Positions 44,276 to 52,297 of a stretch of DNA of 64,000 bases are shown one piece after another. Location: contig CAXCEI010000004.1 of the NCBI GenBank assembly GCA_963981505.1, forward strand, positions 6,019 through 70,018, given 5' to 3'. Source of the stretch: OPU3-GD-OMZ sp001901525 (GTDB lineage: Bacteria > Pseudomonadota > Gammaproteobacteria > Methylococcales > Methylomonadaceae). The notes under the pieces are model-generated. The model saw only the letters and a program-made list of their open reading frames with translations, was not told where the DNA came from and made no database searches. Made by a program: the position numbers and the translations under genes. Numbering within the stretch: the stretch's first letter is position 1; each line of letters begins with the position of its first letter.

Positions 44276-44772
44276 GACCCACCTTCCCCAGTACTTGTCT
44301 TAAACTGTAACACCCCCACCAAACCCAATAGTAGAAATGCGACCAACGTCCACCCGGGTATAGTTAGCCCTAAAAAAACCCATGAAATATCGGCGCACTC
44401 GCCGGTACCATTCAGCATCAACTTCAATGTCTCAGCCAATGGGAAATTATCAAAAACGTACGCCAATCCGGGGCTACATTCGGGCACCTCGTCAGCCGGT
44501 AAATTCTGTAGCCACACATGACGCGACGAAATACCCGCGCCCAGAAGTGCGAACACAGTAATAAAAACTGAATAAATCCGTATGCCTAAGCGCCGGGGGT
44601 TATGAAGTGCCGCTGCCAAAAAAATCGTGCCCAACACTAAAATAATAACACGCTGGGAAATACATAAAGGACAAGGTTCAAGCTCTTCAACAAACTGAAA
44701 ATAAGCGGCAACCAATAGCAAAACAAAACAACTGATAAAACCTAACCATAATAAAATCCGGACTCTCGTCAT
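44272..44772 (-). CDS. dsbB: Disulfide bond formation protein DsbB
   Basis: DsbB reoxidises periplasmic DsbA and passes electrons to quinones. From the ATG at 44772 the protein has 166 residues and four membrane helices. The first active pair is in LEPCPLCISQR, with CPLC giving C-x2-C. The second periplasmic loop has the cysteines of PECSPGLAY and TGECADISW. The frame is open to a GTG at 44829, but the ATG has AGGT seven bases upstream and matches the family start. It is unusual in being wedged between a beta-lactamase-fold gene and a methyltransferase-like gene, with no dsbA nearby. Confidence 0.93.
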   Translation of the reverse strand: MTRVRILLWLGFISCFVLLLVAAYFQFVEELEPCPLCISQRVIILVLGTIFLAAALHNPRRLGIRIYSVFITVFALLGAGISSRHVWLQNLPADEVPECSPGLAYVFDNFPLAETLKLMLNGTGECADISWVFLGLTIPGWTLVAFLLLGLVGVLQFKTSTGEGGS

Positions 44773-44829
44773 AAAATTACCTGAATGAATACGATCAGAT
44801 GAAAAGGCAGCTTCATTTAGCCTGCCCAC

Positions 44830-45429
44830 TTAAAATGAGGCGATTAATTTTCTTAATGCTTCCGAACCAAACTGAAAAATCGGCCAGCCATCACCCGTCA
44901 AAACTGTTTCTACATTACAGTTCTCAACTAATCGCCTAACCGAATCCTGTGCCTCATTTTTATCCACCAATTTAGCCTCCGGCAACAAACAAAGACTACC
45001 GGCTAAATGACACCGGATTAAATCACCGGTAATCAACGTTTTCTCGGCCAGTAGCAAGGCCAATTCTCCCGGTGTTTTAGAGCCATTGACGGTATAAGCA
45101 ATCAATTCAGGAACAATAACCTCATTATCGCTGAGCCACCGATCACAAGGAATTGGAAATGTTTCCTGCTCCGCTAACGGACCGCAAATACGAGCATGAT
45201 ATCGTTTCGCTATATTTTCAGTATCACGACAATGATCGCTATTGGTCACCACAATCAAACTAACACCGCCTAAAGCGTCTAAATGCATCTGATCATGCGC
45301 TGATAGTGGCAATGGATCAATGACCACATTACCTTCCTCACGAAGCCATAAGAAACTATGAAAATCTAAATTACGCGTCTCATCAAAAACCGACCACCCA
45401 TACAAGGCCGTACTATGTAGTTGTTTCAT
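44830..45429 (-). CDS. Metallo-beta-lactamase-fold protein lacking most metal ligands
   Basis: The 199-residue protein has the layout of small glyoxalase-II-like hydrolases: NVVIDPLPL at about residue 34, VVTNSDHCRDTENIAKRY, SKTPGELALLL, LITGDLI and VLTGDGWPIF. In active enzymes the first motif is HxHxDH; here it reads VTNSDH, so both first histidines are missing. The later HTPGH-type histidine is replaced in SKTPGE, and the final GHG histidine reads GDG. The aspartate in TGD remains. It is probably a non-metallo variant or pseudoenzyme. The gene lies six bases after the SDR gene. Confidence 0.78.
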   Translation of the reverse strand: MKQLHSTALYGWSVFDETRNLDFHSFLWLREEGNVVIDPLPLSAHDQMHLDALGGVSLIVVTNSDHCRDTENIAKRYHARICGPLAEQETFPIPCDRWLSDNEVIVPELIAYTVNGSKTPGELALLLAEKTLITGDLIRCHLAGSLCLLPEAKLVDKNEAQDSVRRLVENCNVETVLTGDGWPIFQFGSEALRKLIASF

Positions 45430-45435
45430 TCTTAC

Positions 45436-46134
45436 TCACTTAAATTTAACAACCTTATTTAGCGGGTTTATAACCAATTCGTCAACCAATATTCCCGGAC
45501 GTGTCATTAAAATATAATTAACAGCAGCCGCTAAATCTTCCGGCAAAATATAATTACTCTCATTATCCCCTGGCTCAAAAGCCAGTGGTTCAAAAAATTC
45601 AGTTTTCACCATGCCCGGATTAATTAATGTGACCTTAACTTGGCTTTTAGCACACTCTTCTCTAAGTGCTTGCGAAAAGCCTCGAACCGCAAATTTACTG
45701 GCACAATACACCGCACCCTGGCGACGTCCTTGTAATGCACTTTCAGAACCGATAAAAATCAAATCAGCTCGATCCTTCCTTTTAAACCCCGGGACAAAAG
45801 CACGCGCTAACACCGCCTGCCCGGTAAAGTTAACCGTCATTAAAGAATCGATTTGCTGGTAAGAGAATTGCTCAAGAGCACCAAACCGCCCATAGCCTGC
45901 ACAAAAGACAATAACAGAAATACTCGGGTGTTTGGTTTGCAATTGCTTAGCTTGTTCGGCCAAAAGAGATAGCTTCGAAAAATCCATTTCAACCGGTGAA
46001 AAATGGCTATGGCTCGTCTCAAATTGATTGCAATCTCTCGACGTTCCAAAGACAAAATAACCTTGCCGTAACAATTCTTTTGCCACCGCACGACCAATTC
46101 CAGAACTGGCACCGGTAACTAAAACTGACCGCAT
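45436..46134 (-). CDS. Short-chain dehydrogenase/reductase
   Basis: The 232-residue protein is a classical SDR: the cofactor motif VLVTGASSGIGRAVA at the N-terminus, VIVFCAGYGRFG (NAG-like position), serine in FIGSESALQGRR, and the catalytic YCASK in AVYCASKFAVRGFSQAL. The LINPGMVKTEFF segment follows. Arginines in FGTSRD suggest NADP(H). The substrate is unknown. I chose the ATG at 46134, which forms a TAATG junction with the upstream gene; a GTG at 46146 is possible but would add four atypical residues. Confidence 0.9.
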   Translation of the reverse strand: MRSVLVTGASSGIGRAVAKELLRQGYFVFGTSRDCNQFETSHSHFSPVEMDFSKLSLLAEQAKQLQTKHPSISVIVFCAGYGRFGALEQFSYQQIDSLMTVNFTGQAVLARAFVPGFKRKDRADLIFIGSESALQGRRQGAVYCASKFAVRGFSQALREECAKSQVKVTLINPGMVKTEFFEPLAFEPGDNESNYILPEDLAAAVNYILMTRPGILVDELVINPLNKVVKFK

Positions 46135-47126
46135 TAAACCAGACACGGAAAGAATTTATCTTGCGACACATAACCGGCCAACAACTCACTACAAAATACC
46201 ATCATTTCTTGCTCTATATCGGCTTGATAAGAAACCATTTTACGCTGACTTTCAAAAGGCCCTGCAAACAATTTTTCTTCTGGGTATAAACGCTGAATCT
46301 TTTTAAAAAAATTATCCGGTAGTCGAAATGCCCCCATACTGACAGAATGTAATTGCGCTACGTTAATTCGTTTAAATATTTGTTCAAATAATCGTTGATA
46401 CTGCTGTTGATAATCAACATGATAAATAATCGGATCAAAGCGCAAACCAATTGGCCAACCCTGTGCCTGTAACTTACACATAGCATCAATACGACGATCC
46501 ACAGAAGGCGTTTTCGCTTCGAGCAATTCCCCCACCTCTTTCGGGGTAAAACTAAAGGCCACCACACAGCGCGCTAAAGGATCTCGACTCAACAGTCGCC
46601 TGACCTGAGTACTTTTAGTTCGTAACTCTAGCCAAGCATTGGGTAAAGTCTCAAAAAATGGTAAAAAGTCCGCCACAAACCCTGTTACCGGCTCCATAGC
46701 CAAACTATCACAATCGTACCCTGAAAAGAAATGGAGCGGTTGCCCAGGGAACTGCTGACTATACTGCTTTATTTCCAGTTGAAAGTCCTCATAATTTACA
46801 AATAAAATATAATTAGCCGACTGAAACATCCCCTGTAAAAAACAATAGCGACAGTCGTATAAACAATTCAGCATATGCGAAAAGTAATAATTCTTTTCCG
46901 CTCCAATGCCGTATCCCGGTGGCGCCTCCAAGACAAAGTTTTTATATTTCTCTGCCAAAATAAGTGCTGGCTTTACTTTTTGCAATCGAAAGTTCTGTGC
47001 TTTAGGGTTAAATACCTCGCCATAGCGTGTACAATCGATGGTTCTTGCTTTCGGGAAACGAGTTAAAATATGCTTTACCCGAGGATGTTCTCTGACTGCC
47101 TCTTCAATATAAATTGTTTCAATCAT
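46134..47126 (-). CDS. SPL family radical SAM protein (spore photoproduct lyase-like)
   Basis: Spore photoproduct lyase repairs a UV-induced thymine dimer in Bacillus spores. This 330-residue relative is in a non-sporing proteobacterium. The radical SAM cluster is CLYDCRYC (C-x3-C-x2-C, residues 88-95) followed by FLQGMFQSANYILFVNYED. Further SPL-like segments are LELRTKSTQV, VAFSFTPKEV and PIGLRFDPIIYH. The region holding the SPL hydrogen-donor cysteine (FEAACTSD in Bacillus) reads FFSGYDCDSLAMEP here, with the cysteine shifted two positions. Substrate unknown. It is the first gene of the block ending at the methyltransferase-like gene. Confidence 0.85.
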   Translation of the reverse strand: MIETIYIEEAVREHPRVKHILTRFPKARTIDCTRYGEVFNPKAQNFRLQKVKPALILAEKYKNFVLEAPPGYGIGAEKNYYFSHMLNCLYDCRYCFLQGMFQSANYILFVNYEDFQLEIKQYSQQFPGQPLHFFSGYDCDSLAMEPVTGFVADFLPFFETLPNAWLELRTKSTQVRRLLSRDPLARCVVAFSFTPKEVGELLEAKTPSVDRRIDAMCKLQAQGWPIGLRFDPIIYHVDYQQQYQRLFEQIFKRINVAQLHSVSMGAFRLPDNFFKKIQRLYPEEKLFAGPFESQRKMVSYQADIEQEMMVFCSELLAGYVSQDKFFPCLV

Positions 47127-47299
47127 ACTTTTTAATCATTAGCAATCCGCTGTTATATAAAAAAATAGCTCCAACACACTACAACCCCATTATTAAAACT
47201 TAAACTACTTTTTTAAGTAATATTTTTTTATGCTTGATTACCCCACTAATAAAGATAGGGTAAAATAAACCTCATCTTTTATTAATTCAACGACATCCT

Positions 47300-48127
47300 A
47301 TGCAGACAAAAACAATTGGCTTTATTGGCGGTGGAAATATGGCGACCAGCCTCATTAGCGGGCTAATCGCCAGCAAACATCCTCGTGAAAATATCAATGT
47401 TTATGATATTGACGACAATAAACTACAATCACTCAAATCTACGTTTAACATCCAGACCCATTCAACCTGTGAAAACTTAGCACTGCACTCAGATATTATT
47501 GTTTTGGCCGTTAAACCACAAACGATGAAGAGTGTCTGTGAAAATGTCCGCGCTGCCATCGCTCACAAAACTCCTTTATTTATTTCTATTGCAGCAGGCA
47601 TTAACCAGACCAGTCTCGGTCATTGGCTAGGAAAACAGCACGCCATTGTCCGCTGTATGCCTAATACCCCGGCGTTAGTCCAAACCGGTGCCACGGCCTT
47701 ACATGCTAACAACAATGTCAGCTCTCAACAACGCGACTTAACTGAAAATATTTTACGGGCTGTTGGCATTGCCCTCTGGGTTGATAATGAAAGCCTCATG
47801 GATACCGTGACCGCTGTCTCAGGAAGTGGTCCGGCTTACTTCTTCCTGCTCATGGAAGCCATGGAAAAATCAGCGCTCGAACTGGGTTTACCGGAACAAG
47901 CCGCACGGTTACTCATCCAGCAAACAGCACTAGGGGCTGCTAAGATCGCTCTGGAATCCGGTGAATCACCTAAAGAACTGCGTACCAAGGTGACCTCCCC
48001 CGGCGGCACCACCCAACAAGCTATCCGTACTTTTCAAAACGGCCACTTTGAAACACTGGTTAATTCAGCCGTACATGCTGCCTTTAACCGATCCATAGAA
48101 ATGTCCACTGAACTAGGAGAAGAATAA
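47300..48127 (+). CDS. proC: Pyrroline-5-carboxylate reductase ProC
   Basis: ProC performs the last step of proline synthesis with NAD(P)H. The 275-residue protein has the N-terminal Rossmann motif IGFIGGGNMATSLISGL, VLAVKPQTMKSVCENV, RCMPNTPALVQTGATAL, and the signature TVTAVSGSGPAYFFLLMEAME with TSPGGTTQQAI. It overlaps yggT by one base (TAATG). The pair proC-yggT is widely conserved, often beside yggS and pilT, which here lie about 10 kb away. Confidence 0.97.
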   Translation: MQTKTIGFIGGGNMATSLISGLIASKHPRENINVYDIDDNKLQSLKSTFNIQTHSTCENLALHSDIIVLAVKPQTMKSVCENVRAAIAHKTPLFISIAAGINQTSLGHWLGKQHAIVRCMPNTPALVQTGATALHANNNVSSQQRDLTENILRAVGIALWVDNESLMDTVTAVSGSGPAYFFLLMEAMEKSALELGLPEQAARLLIQQTALGAAKIALESGESPKELRTKVTSPGGTTQQAIRTFQNGHFETLVNSAVHAAFNRSIEMSTELGEE

Positions 48128-48702
48128 TGGACTCTACTTACATGACCAATCCCGTTATTTTTCTGATAGACACCCTTATTTCTTTGTATGTACTCGCGAT
48201 CCTTTTACGATTCTTATTACAATGGGTGAATGCTGACTTCTACAACCCATACATACAATTATTAGTTAAAATTACCCACCCGCCGTTAAAACACATGCGC
48301 CGGATCATCCCCTCAGTGGGTAGAGCCGATACCTCATGTATTATCCTAGCACTGATCATCCAAATGTCGTCTGACTACACGATCCTCATGCTTAAAGGCG
48401 TTTCCATATCGTTTACCGTATTATTTTTACTAACCATCTCACAGCTTGTATCCACTTTCTTAAACATTTTTGTCTTTGCAATTTTTGCCCGCGCCATTCT
48501 CAGCTGGTTCTCACAAGGTTACAGCAACCCTGCAGCGACACTGCTACATAGCCTAACCGAGCCTTTGCTGAGAATTTGCCGGGCAATGATTCCGGTGATA
48601 GCCGGCATTGACTTATCGCCGTTAATAGCCATTATCGCGCTGCAATTAGCAAAAATGCTAATTTTACCGCCTATAGAACAAATGATTACCTTGTTTAGTT
48701 AA
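48127..48702 (+). CDS. yggT: YggT family membrane protein
   Basis: The 191-residue protein holds two copies of the YggT repeat. Each has two membrane helices and a motif: LLRFLLQWVNADFYNPYIQL and ITHPPLKHMRRIIPSVG in repeat 1, FARAILSWFSQGYSNPAATL and LTEPLLRICRAMIPVIAG in repeat 2. The role is not firmly known. It is translationally coupled to proC. Confidence 0.93.
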   Translation: MDSTYMTNPVIFLIDTLISLYVLAILLRFLLQWVNADFYNPYIQLLVKITHPPLKHMRRIIPSVGRADTSCIILALIIQMSSDYTILMLKGVSISFTVLFLLTISQLVSTFLNIFVFAIFARAILSWFSQGYSNPAATLLHSLTEPLLRICRAMIPVIAGIDLSPLIAIIALQLAKMLILPPIEQMITLFS

Positions 48703-48707
48703 ATATC

Positions 48708-48734
48708 GTTGCGCAACACGCAACCCACATTTTT
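48708..48734. terminator. Weak hairpin between convergent yggT and argB
   Basis: GTTGCG (48708-48713) and CGCAAC (48719-48724) can form a six-pair stem with a five-base loop. After CCACA on the plus strand comes a run of six T residues. It could terminate proC-yggT transcription. The stem is short and the T run is displaced by five bases. Confidence 0.45.
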
Positions 48735-49606
48735 TAAAGCAACAAGGTGCCTACACCTTTATCCGTGAATAATTCAAGAAGCACCGAGTGCTCCACACGT
48801 CCATCAACAATATGAACCCGTGAAACGCCACCTTTGATCGCATCGGTGGCACACTTAACCTTAGGGATCATTCCGCCGTGGATAGTCCCGACTTCAATCA
48901 GATTATCAATATCAGTCACTGATAAACCGGTCATAAGGTTTTGCTCTGCATCCAATATCCCCGCGGTATTAGTCAACAGAATCAATTTCTCCGCACCTAA
49001 GACTTCGGCTACTTTTCCAGCCACAAAGTCAGCATTAATATTGTATGAATGACCGTCGTGCCCCACCCCTATTGGGGCGATCACGGGAATAAAATCACTC
49101 CCCGCCAACATATTGACAACAGCCGGATCAATACTTTCAACATCGCCAACATGCCCCAAATCAATAATTTCCGGTACATTGGTTTCTGGTGAAGGCTTCT
49201 TAACCTCAATCTTTTTAGCCCGGATAAAATCACCGTCTTTACCCGTCAAGCCGACAGCACGACCCCCATTCTGGTTAATCAAATTAACAATATCCTTATT
49301 AACCAATCCGCCTAAAACCATTTCCACTACATCCATGGTTTCACTGTCAGTCACTCGTAGACCATCCACAAATTTTGTCGTTTTACCTAATTTTTCTAAT
49401 ACTCCGCCAATCTGCGGACCACCGCCGTGAACAACGACCGGATTAATACCAACCAACTTCATCAAAACGATATCTTTGGCAAAGCAATTTTTTAAGGCCT
49501 TATCCACCATAGCATTGCCACCAAATTTAATGACAACCGTTTTCCCTGAAAACTTCTGAATATAAGGTAATGCTTCCACCAATGTGTGTGTAATTTGACT
49601 CGCCAC
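48734..49606 (-). CDS. argB: Acetylglutamate kinase ArgB
   Basis: ArgB phosphorylates N-acetylglutamate in arginine synthesis. The 290-residue amino-acid-kinase protein has TVVIKFGGNAMVD, NPVVVHGGGPQIGGVLEKLG, VGLTGKDGDFIRAKK, YNINADFVAGKVAEVLGA and GGMIPKVKCATDAIKGGV. I chose GTG at 49606, which has GGGAG five bases upstream. A TTG at 49618 lies on that site and is less likely. It follows dut in the same direction. Confidence 0.96.
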   Translation of the reverse strand: MASQITHTLVEALPYIQKFSGKTVVIKFGGNAMVDKALKNCFAKDIVLMKLVGINPVVVHGGGPQIGGVLEKLGKTTKFVDGLRVTDSETMDVVEMVLGGLVNKDIVNLINQNGGRAVGLTGKDGDFIRAKKIEVKKPSPETNVPEIIDLGHVGDVESIDPAVVNMLAGSDFIPVIAPIGVGHDGHSYNINADFVAGKVAEVLGAEKLILLTNTAGILDAEQNLMTGLSVTDIDNLIEVGTIHGGMIPKVKCATDAIKGGVSRVHIVDGRVEHSVLLELFTDKGVGTLLL

Positions 49607-49647
49607 AGCGACTCCCAACGTTTACTTAAATTTAAAATAGATTTTAA

Positions 49648-50103
49648 TTATTGCCGGCCGGTATGGCCAAAGCCACCCTCAGCACGGTCACTTAAATCAA
49701 AATCGTCGACTTGAACCCATTCAGTTTGAACCACCGGCACAAAAACCATTTGTGCAATCCGCTCGCCCACCTCAATGGTAAAACCTTTATCGCCTCGGTT
49801 CCAACAAGAGACAAAGACTTGCCCCTGATAATCGGAATCAATCAAACCCACCAAATTACCCAATACGATGCCGTGCTTATGCCCTAAACCCGAACGCGGT
49901 AATAATACAGCTGCCAAACCAGGATCATCAATATGAATAGCAAGACCGGTAGGAATCAGGCGTGTTTCACCGGGTTTCAACAGAACGGCAGTATCAAGGC
50001 AAGCCCTCAAGTCTAAGCCCGCAGCACCATCGGTCGCATAATCAGGTAAGGGAATGTCGGCACCCAGACGGTTATCTAGAATCTTGAATTTAATTTTTTT
50101 CAT
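49648..50103 (-). CDS. dut: dUTP diphosphatase Dut
   Basis: Dut hydrolyses dUTP to dUMP, keeping uracil out of DNA and feeding thymidylate synthesis. The 151-residue trimeric-type enzyme shows the five motifs: DGAAGLDLRA, LLPRSGLGHKHG, VGLIDSDYQGQV, GERIAQMVFVPV and the C-terminal RAEGGFGHTGR. It overlaps coaBC by 14 bases, the common coaBC-dut arrangement. Confidence 0.97.
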   Translation of the reverse strand: MKKIKFKILDNRLGADIPLPDYATDGAAGLDLRACLDTAVLLKPGETRLIPTGLAIHIDDPGLAAVLLPRSGLGHKHGIVLGNLVGLIDSDYQGQVFVSCWNRGDKGFTIEVGERIAQMVFVPVVQTEWVQVDDFDLSDRAEGGFGHTGRQ

Positions 50104-51280
50104 GATAATGTTGCGCTATTAATTGTATAAGTTGTTGTGCTAAATCCCGCTTAGCCGTCATCGGAAAATCTTGTTGACCACCCGGCCAAAATACCTTCAC
50201 GGCATTGTTCTCTTTATCAAAGCCGCCATCTGCACGACCGACCCAATTTGCAGCAACCATATCAAGTCTCTTACGTGCTAATTTATCTTTTGCGTAAGTC
50301 TCAAGGTGCTCTGTTTCAGCGGCAAACCCGACCGTAAATAAGGCTTCATGCGCCTCGGCCACCGACGCTAAAATATCGCGTGTTTTTATTAATGTTAAGG
50401 TTTTATTAGCATCGGTCTTTTTTATCTTATTCCGCTCAGCAACTGGACTGTAATCAGCAACCGCTGCCGACCCAATATAGATATTCGCGTTAGCCGAACA
50501 GCCCAAAACCTTGTCATACATTTGCTGTGCTGTTTCCACCGCCAACACCTTAACACCCGCCGGCGGTACTAGCGCAACCGGCCCACTTACCAAGGTCACC
50601 TCAGCACCAGCATCTTTAGCTGCTTCTGCCAACGCATAGCCCATTTTTCCTGAACTTCGGTTTGTGATATATCGAACCGGATCAATCGGCTCACGGGTTG
50701 GCCCTGCGCTAATCAAAACAGAAAGCCCACGTAATGATCCGTGCTCAGCCTGTAGTATTTTCTGACAAATATTCACCGGTTCAACCATTCGCCCCGGGCC
50801 CGTTTCGCCACAGGCCTGACTGCCATGATCAGGGCTTAAAATAGTTATTCCCCGCGCTATCAGTAAAGTAATATTTTTTTGAACAGCCGGGTTGAGCCAC
50901 ATGGCCTGATTCATACTCGGCGCTAATGTGACCTTGCACTGTGTTGCTAAGATAACGGTGCTCAATAAGTCATCGGCAATGCCATGTGCAAACTTAGCAA
51001 TGCTATTCGCTGAAGCTGGCGCAATAATAATTTCATCCGCCCACCGGGCTAGATTAATATGCCCCATTGCATTTTCTTCATCACTATCCAGTAATTTCGA
51101 ATGAACCGAATGACCGGAGAGCGCTTGAAATGTTAACGGGGTGACAAACTCCATCGCTGAATGAGTCATAACCACTCTGACTTCAATATTCTGCTTACGA
51201 AGCAACCGGACTAATTCAGCCGACTTGTAAGCGGCTATACCGCCACATACCCCTAATAAAATTCGCTTCGTAATGTCCAA
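50090..51280 (-). CDS. coaBC: Bifunctional CoaBC (phosphopantothenoylcysteine synthetase/decarboxylase)
   Basis: CoaBC (Dfp) makes 4'-phosphopantetheine from phosphopantothenate and cysteine in CoA synthesis. The 396-residue protein has the CoaC half (residues 1-190) with GGIAAYKSAELVRLLR, the catalytic-histidine region GHINLARWAD, APASANSIAKFAHG, APSMNQAMW and ACGETGPGRM. The CoaB half has GPTREPIDPVRYITNRSSGKMG. The start is unclear: TTG at 51280 directly abuts an AGGAG ribosome binding site, while ATT at 51274 is six bases from it. An in-frame TGA eliminates starts further upstream. Confidence 0.95.
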   Translation of the reverse strand: MDITKRILLGVCGGIAAYKSAELVRLLRKQNIEVRVVMTHSAMEFVTPLTFQALSGHSVHSKLLDSDEENAMGHINLARWADEIIIAPASANSIAKFAHGIADDLLSTVILATQCKVTLAPSMNQAMWLNPAVQKNITLLIARGITILSPDHGSQACGETGPGRMVEPVNICQKILQAEHGSLRGLSVLISAGPTREPIDPVRYITNRSSGKMGYALAEAAKDAGAEVTLVSGPVALVPPAGVKVLAVETAQQMYDKVLGCSANANIYIGSAAVADYSPVAERNKIKKTDANKTLTLIKTRDILASVAEAHEALFTVGFAAETEHLETYAKDKLARKRLDMVAANWVGRADGGFDKENNAVKVFWPGGQQDFPMTAKRDLAQQLIQLIAQHYHEKN

Positions 51281-51320
51281 CTCCTGTCATTCAATAGCCG
51301 TCATCGCTAAACGATCAATT

Positions 51321-52220
51321 TTACTCACTTAACCCGGTTAATATAAACCTTGCTTCCTGATATTTTTCACTGCTTTTAAGCGTAATATTTTCTGGCAATA
51401 CAGGTCCCGGTGCCGTCTTGTCCCAATCAAGCGTTTCTAAATAGTCACGAATATATTGTTTGTCAAAGCTCGGCGGGCTGATACCAACCTGATACAGGTC
51501 AGCAGGCCAAAACCGCGATGAATCGGGTGTCAACGCTTCATCAATCAGATAGAGCGTTTGCGCTGCATCTAAACCAAATTCAAACTTAGTATCAGCAATA
51601 ATAATACCTCGCTCAAGTGCAAAATCAGCCGCCTCTTTATAAAGCGTTAAACTAACGTCTCGAACCTGCTTAGCTAATGACTCACCCAAAAGGGTGGTCG
51701 TTTCAGCAAAGGGAATATTCTCGTCATGATCACCTATCGCCGCTTTCGTTGAAGGCGTATAAATTGCCTTCGGTAATCGCTGACCTTGTTGTAAGCCAGT
51801 CGGCAATTTAACCCCACAAACAGTACCTGTTTTTTGATAATCCTTCCACCCCGAACCAATTAAATAGCCTCTCACGATAGCTTCAACCGGTAATGGTTTT
51901 AATTTTTTCACCACAATAGCTCGGCCCTCAACTTCTTCACGCTCACAAGGATCGGGAAGCACATCTTGCAAGAGCATATCGACCAAATGGTTAGGCACCA
52001 ACGCTTGCGTCTTATCAAACCAAAAATTAGAAAGCTGGGTCAGAACGCGCCCTTTACCGGGAATAGGATTAGGTAAAACTACATCAAATGCAGAAATTCG
52101 ATCCGTTGTAACAATAAGCATGTGTTGATCGTCAATATCATAAATATCACGCACTTTACCGCGTGCGCGTAACTTTAAACTCGTAATAGAAGATTCAAAT
52201 AATGCTTCAGGTGATGACAT
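51321..52220 (-). CDS. purC: SAICAR synthetase PurC (long, yeast-type)
   Basis: PurC joins aspartate to CAIR in purine synthesis. The 299-residue protein is the longer form rather than the roughly 237-residue E. coli form. It has RGKVRDIYDIDDQHMLIVTTDRISAFD split over residues 19-45, LTQLSNFWFDKTQ, VEAIVRGYLIGSGWKDYQKTG and IADTKFEFGLD. It is divergent from djlA, with an inverted repeat between them. Confidence 0.96.
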   Translation of the reverse strand: MSSPEALFESSITSLKLRARGKVRDIYDIDDQHMLIVTTDRISAFDVVLPNPIPGKGRVLTQLSNFWFDKTQALVPNHLVDMLLQDVLPDPCEREEVEGRAIVVKKLKPLPVEAIVRGYLIGSGWKDYQKTGTVCGVKLPTGLQQGQRLPKAIYTPSTKAAIGDHDENIPFAETTTLLGESLAKQVRDVSLTLYKEAADFALERGIIIADTKFEFGLDAAQTLYLIDEALTPDSSRFWPADLYQVGISPPSFDKQYIRDYLETLDWDKTAPGPVLPENITLKSSEKYQEARFILTGLSE

Positions 52221-52229
52221 AAATATTGC

Positions 52230-52271
52230 TGTTAAACTTTATTAAAAGGTTATAAAGGAGTAAGTTTAACA
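52230..52271. repeat. Perfect 10-bp inverted repeat in the purC-djlA intergenic region
   Basis: TGTTAAACTT at 52230-52239 is repeated as its exact reverse complement at 52262-52271, with 22 bases between the arms. It lies in the 77-base gap between divergent purC and djlA. It does not resemble the E. coli PurR operator. It could be a paired operator or a leader hairpin in the purC mRNA. Confidence 0.55.
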
Positions 52272-52297
52272 TTTTACTAATTAAAATAGATTAAACA

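Noticed and set aside
42883..47126. Defence island (HNH nuclease plus methyltransferase as restriction-modification)
   Set aside because: The methyltransferase-like protein has a signal peptide and lacks DNA methylase motifs such as DPPY or PC; the two genes are convergent and there are no phage or other defence genes nearby.
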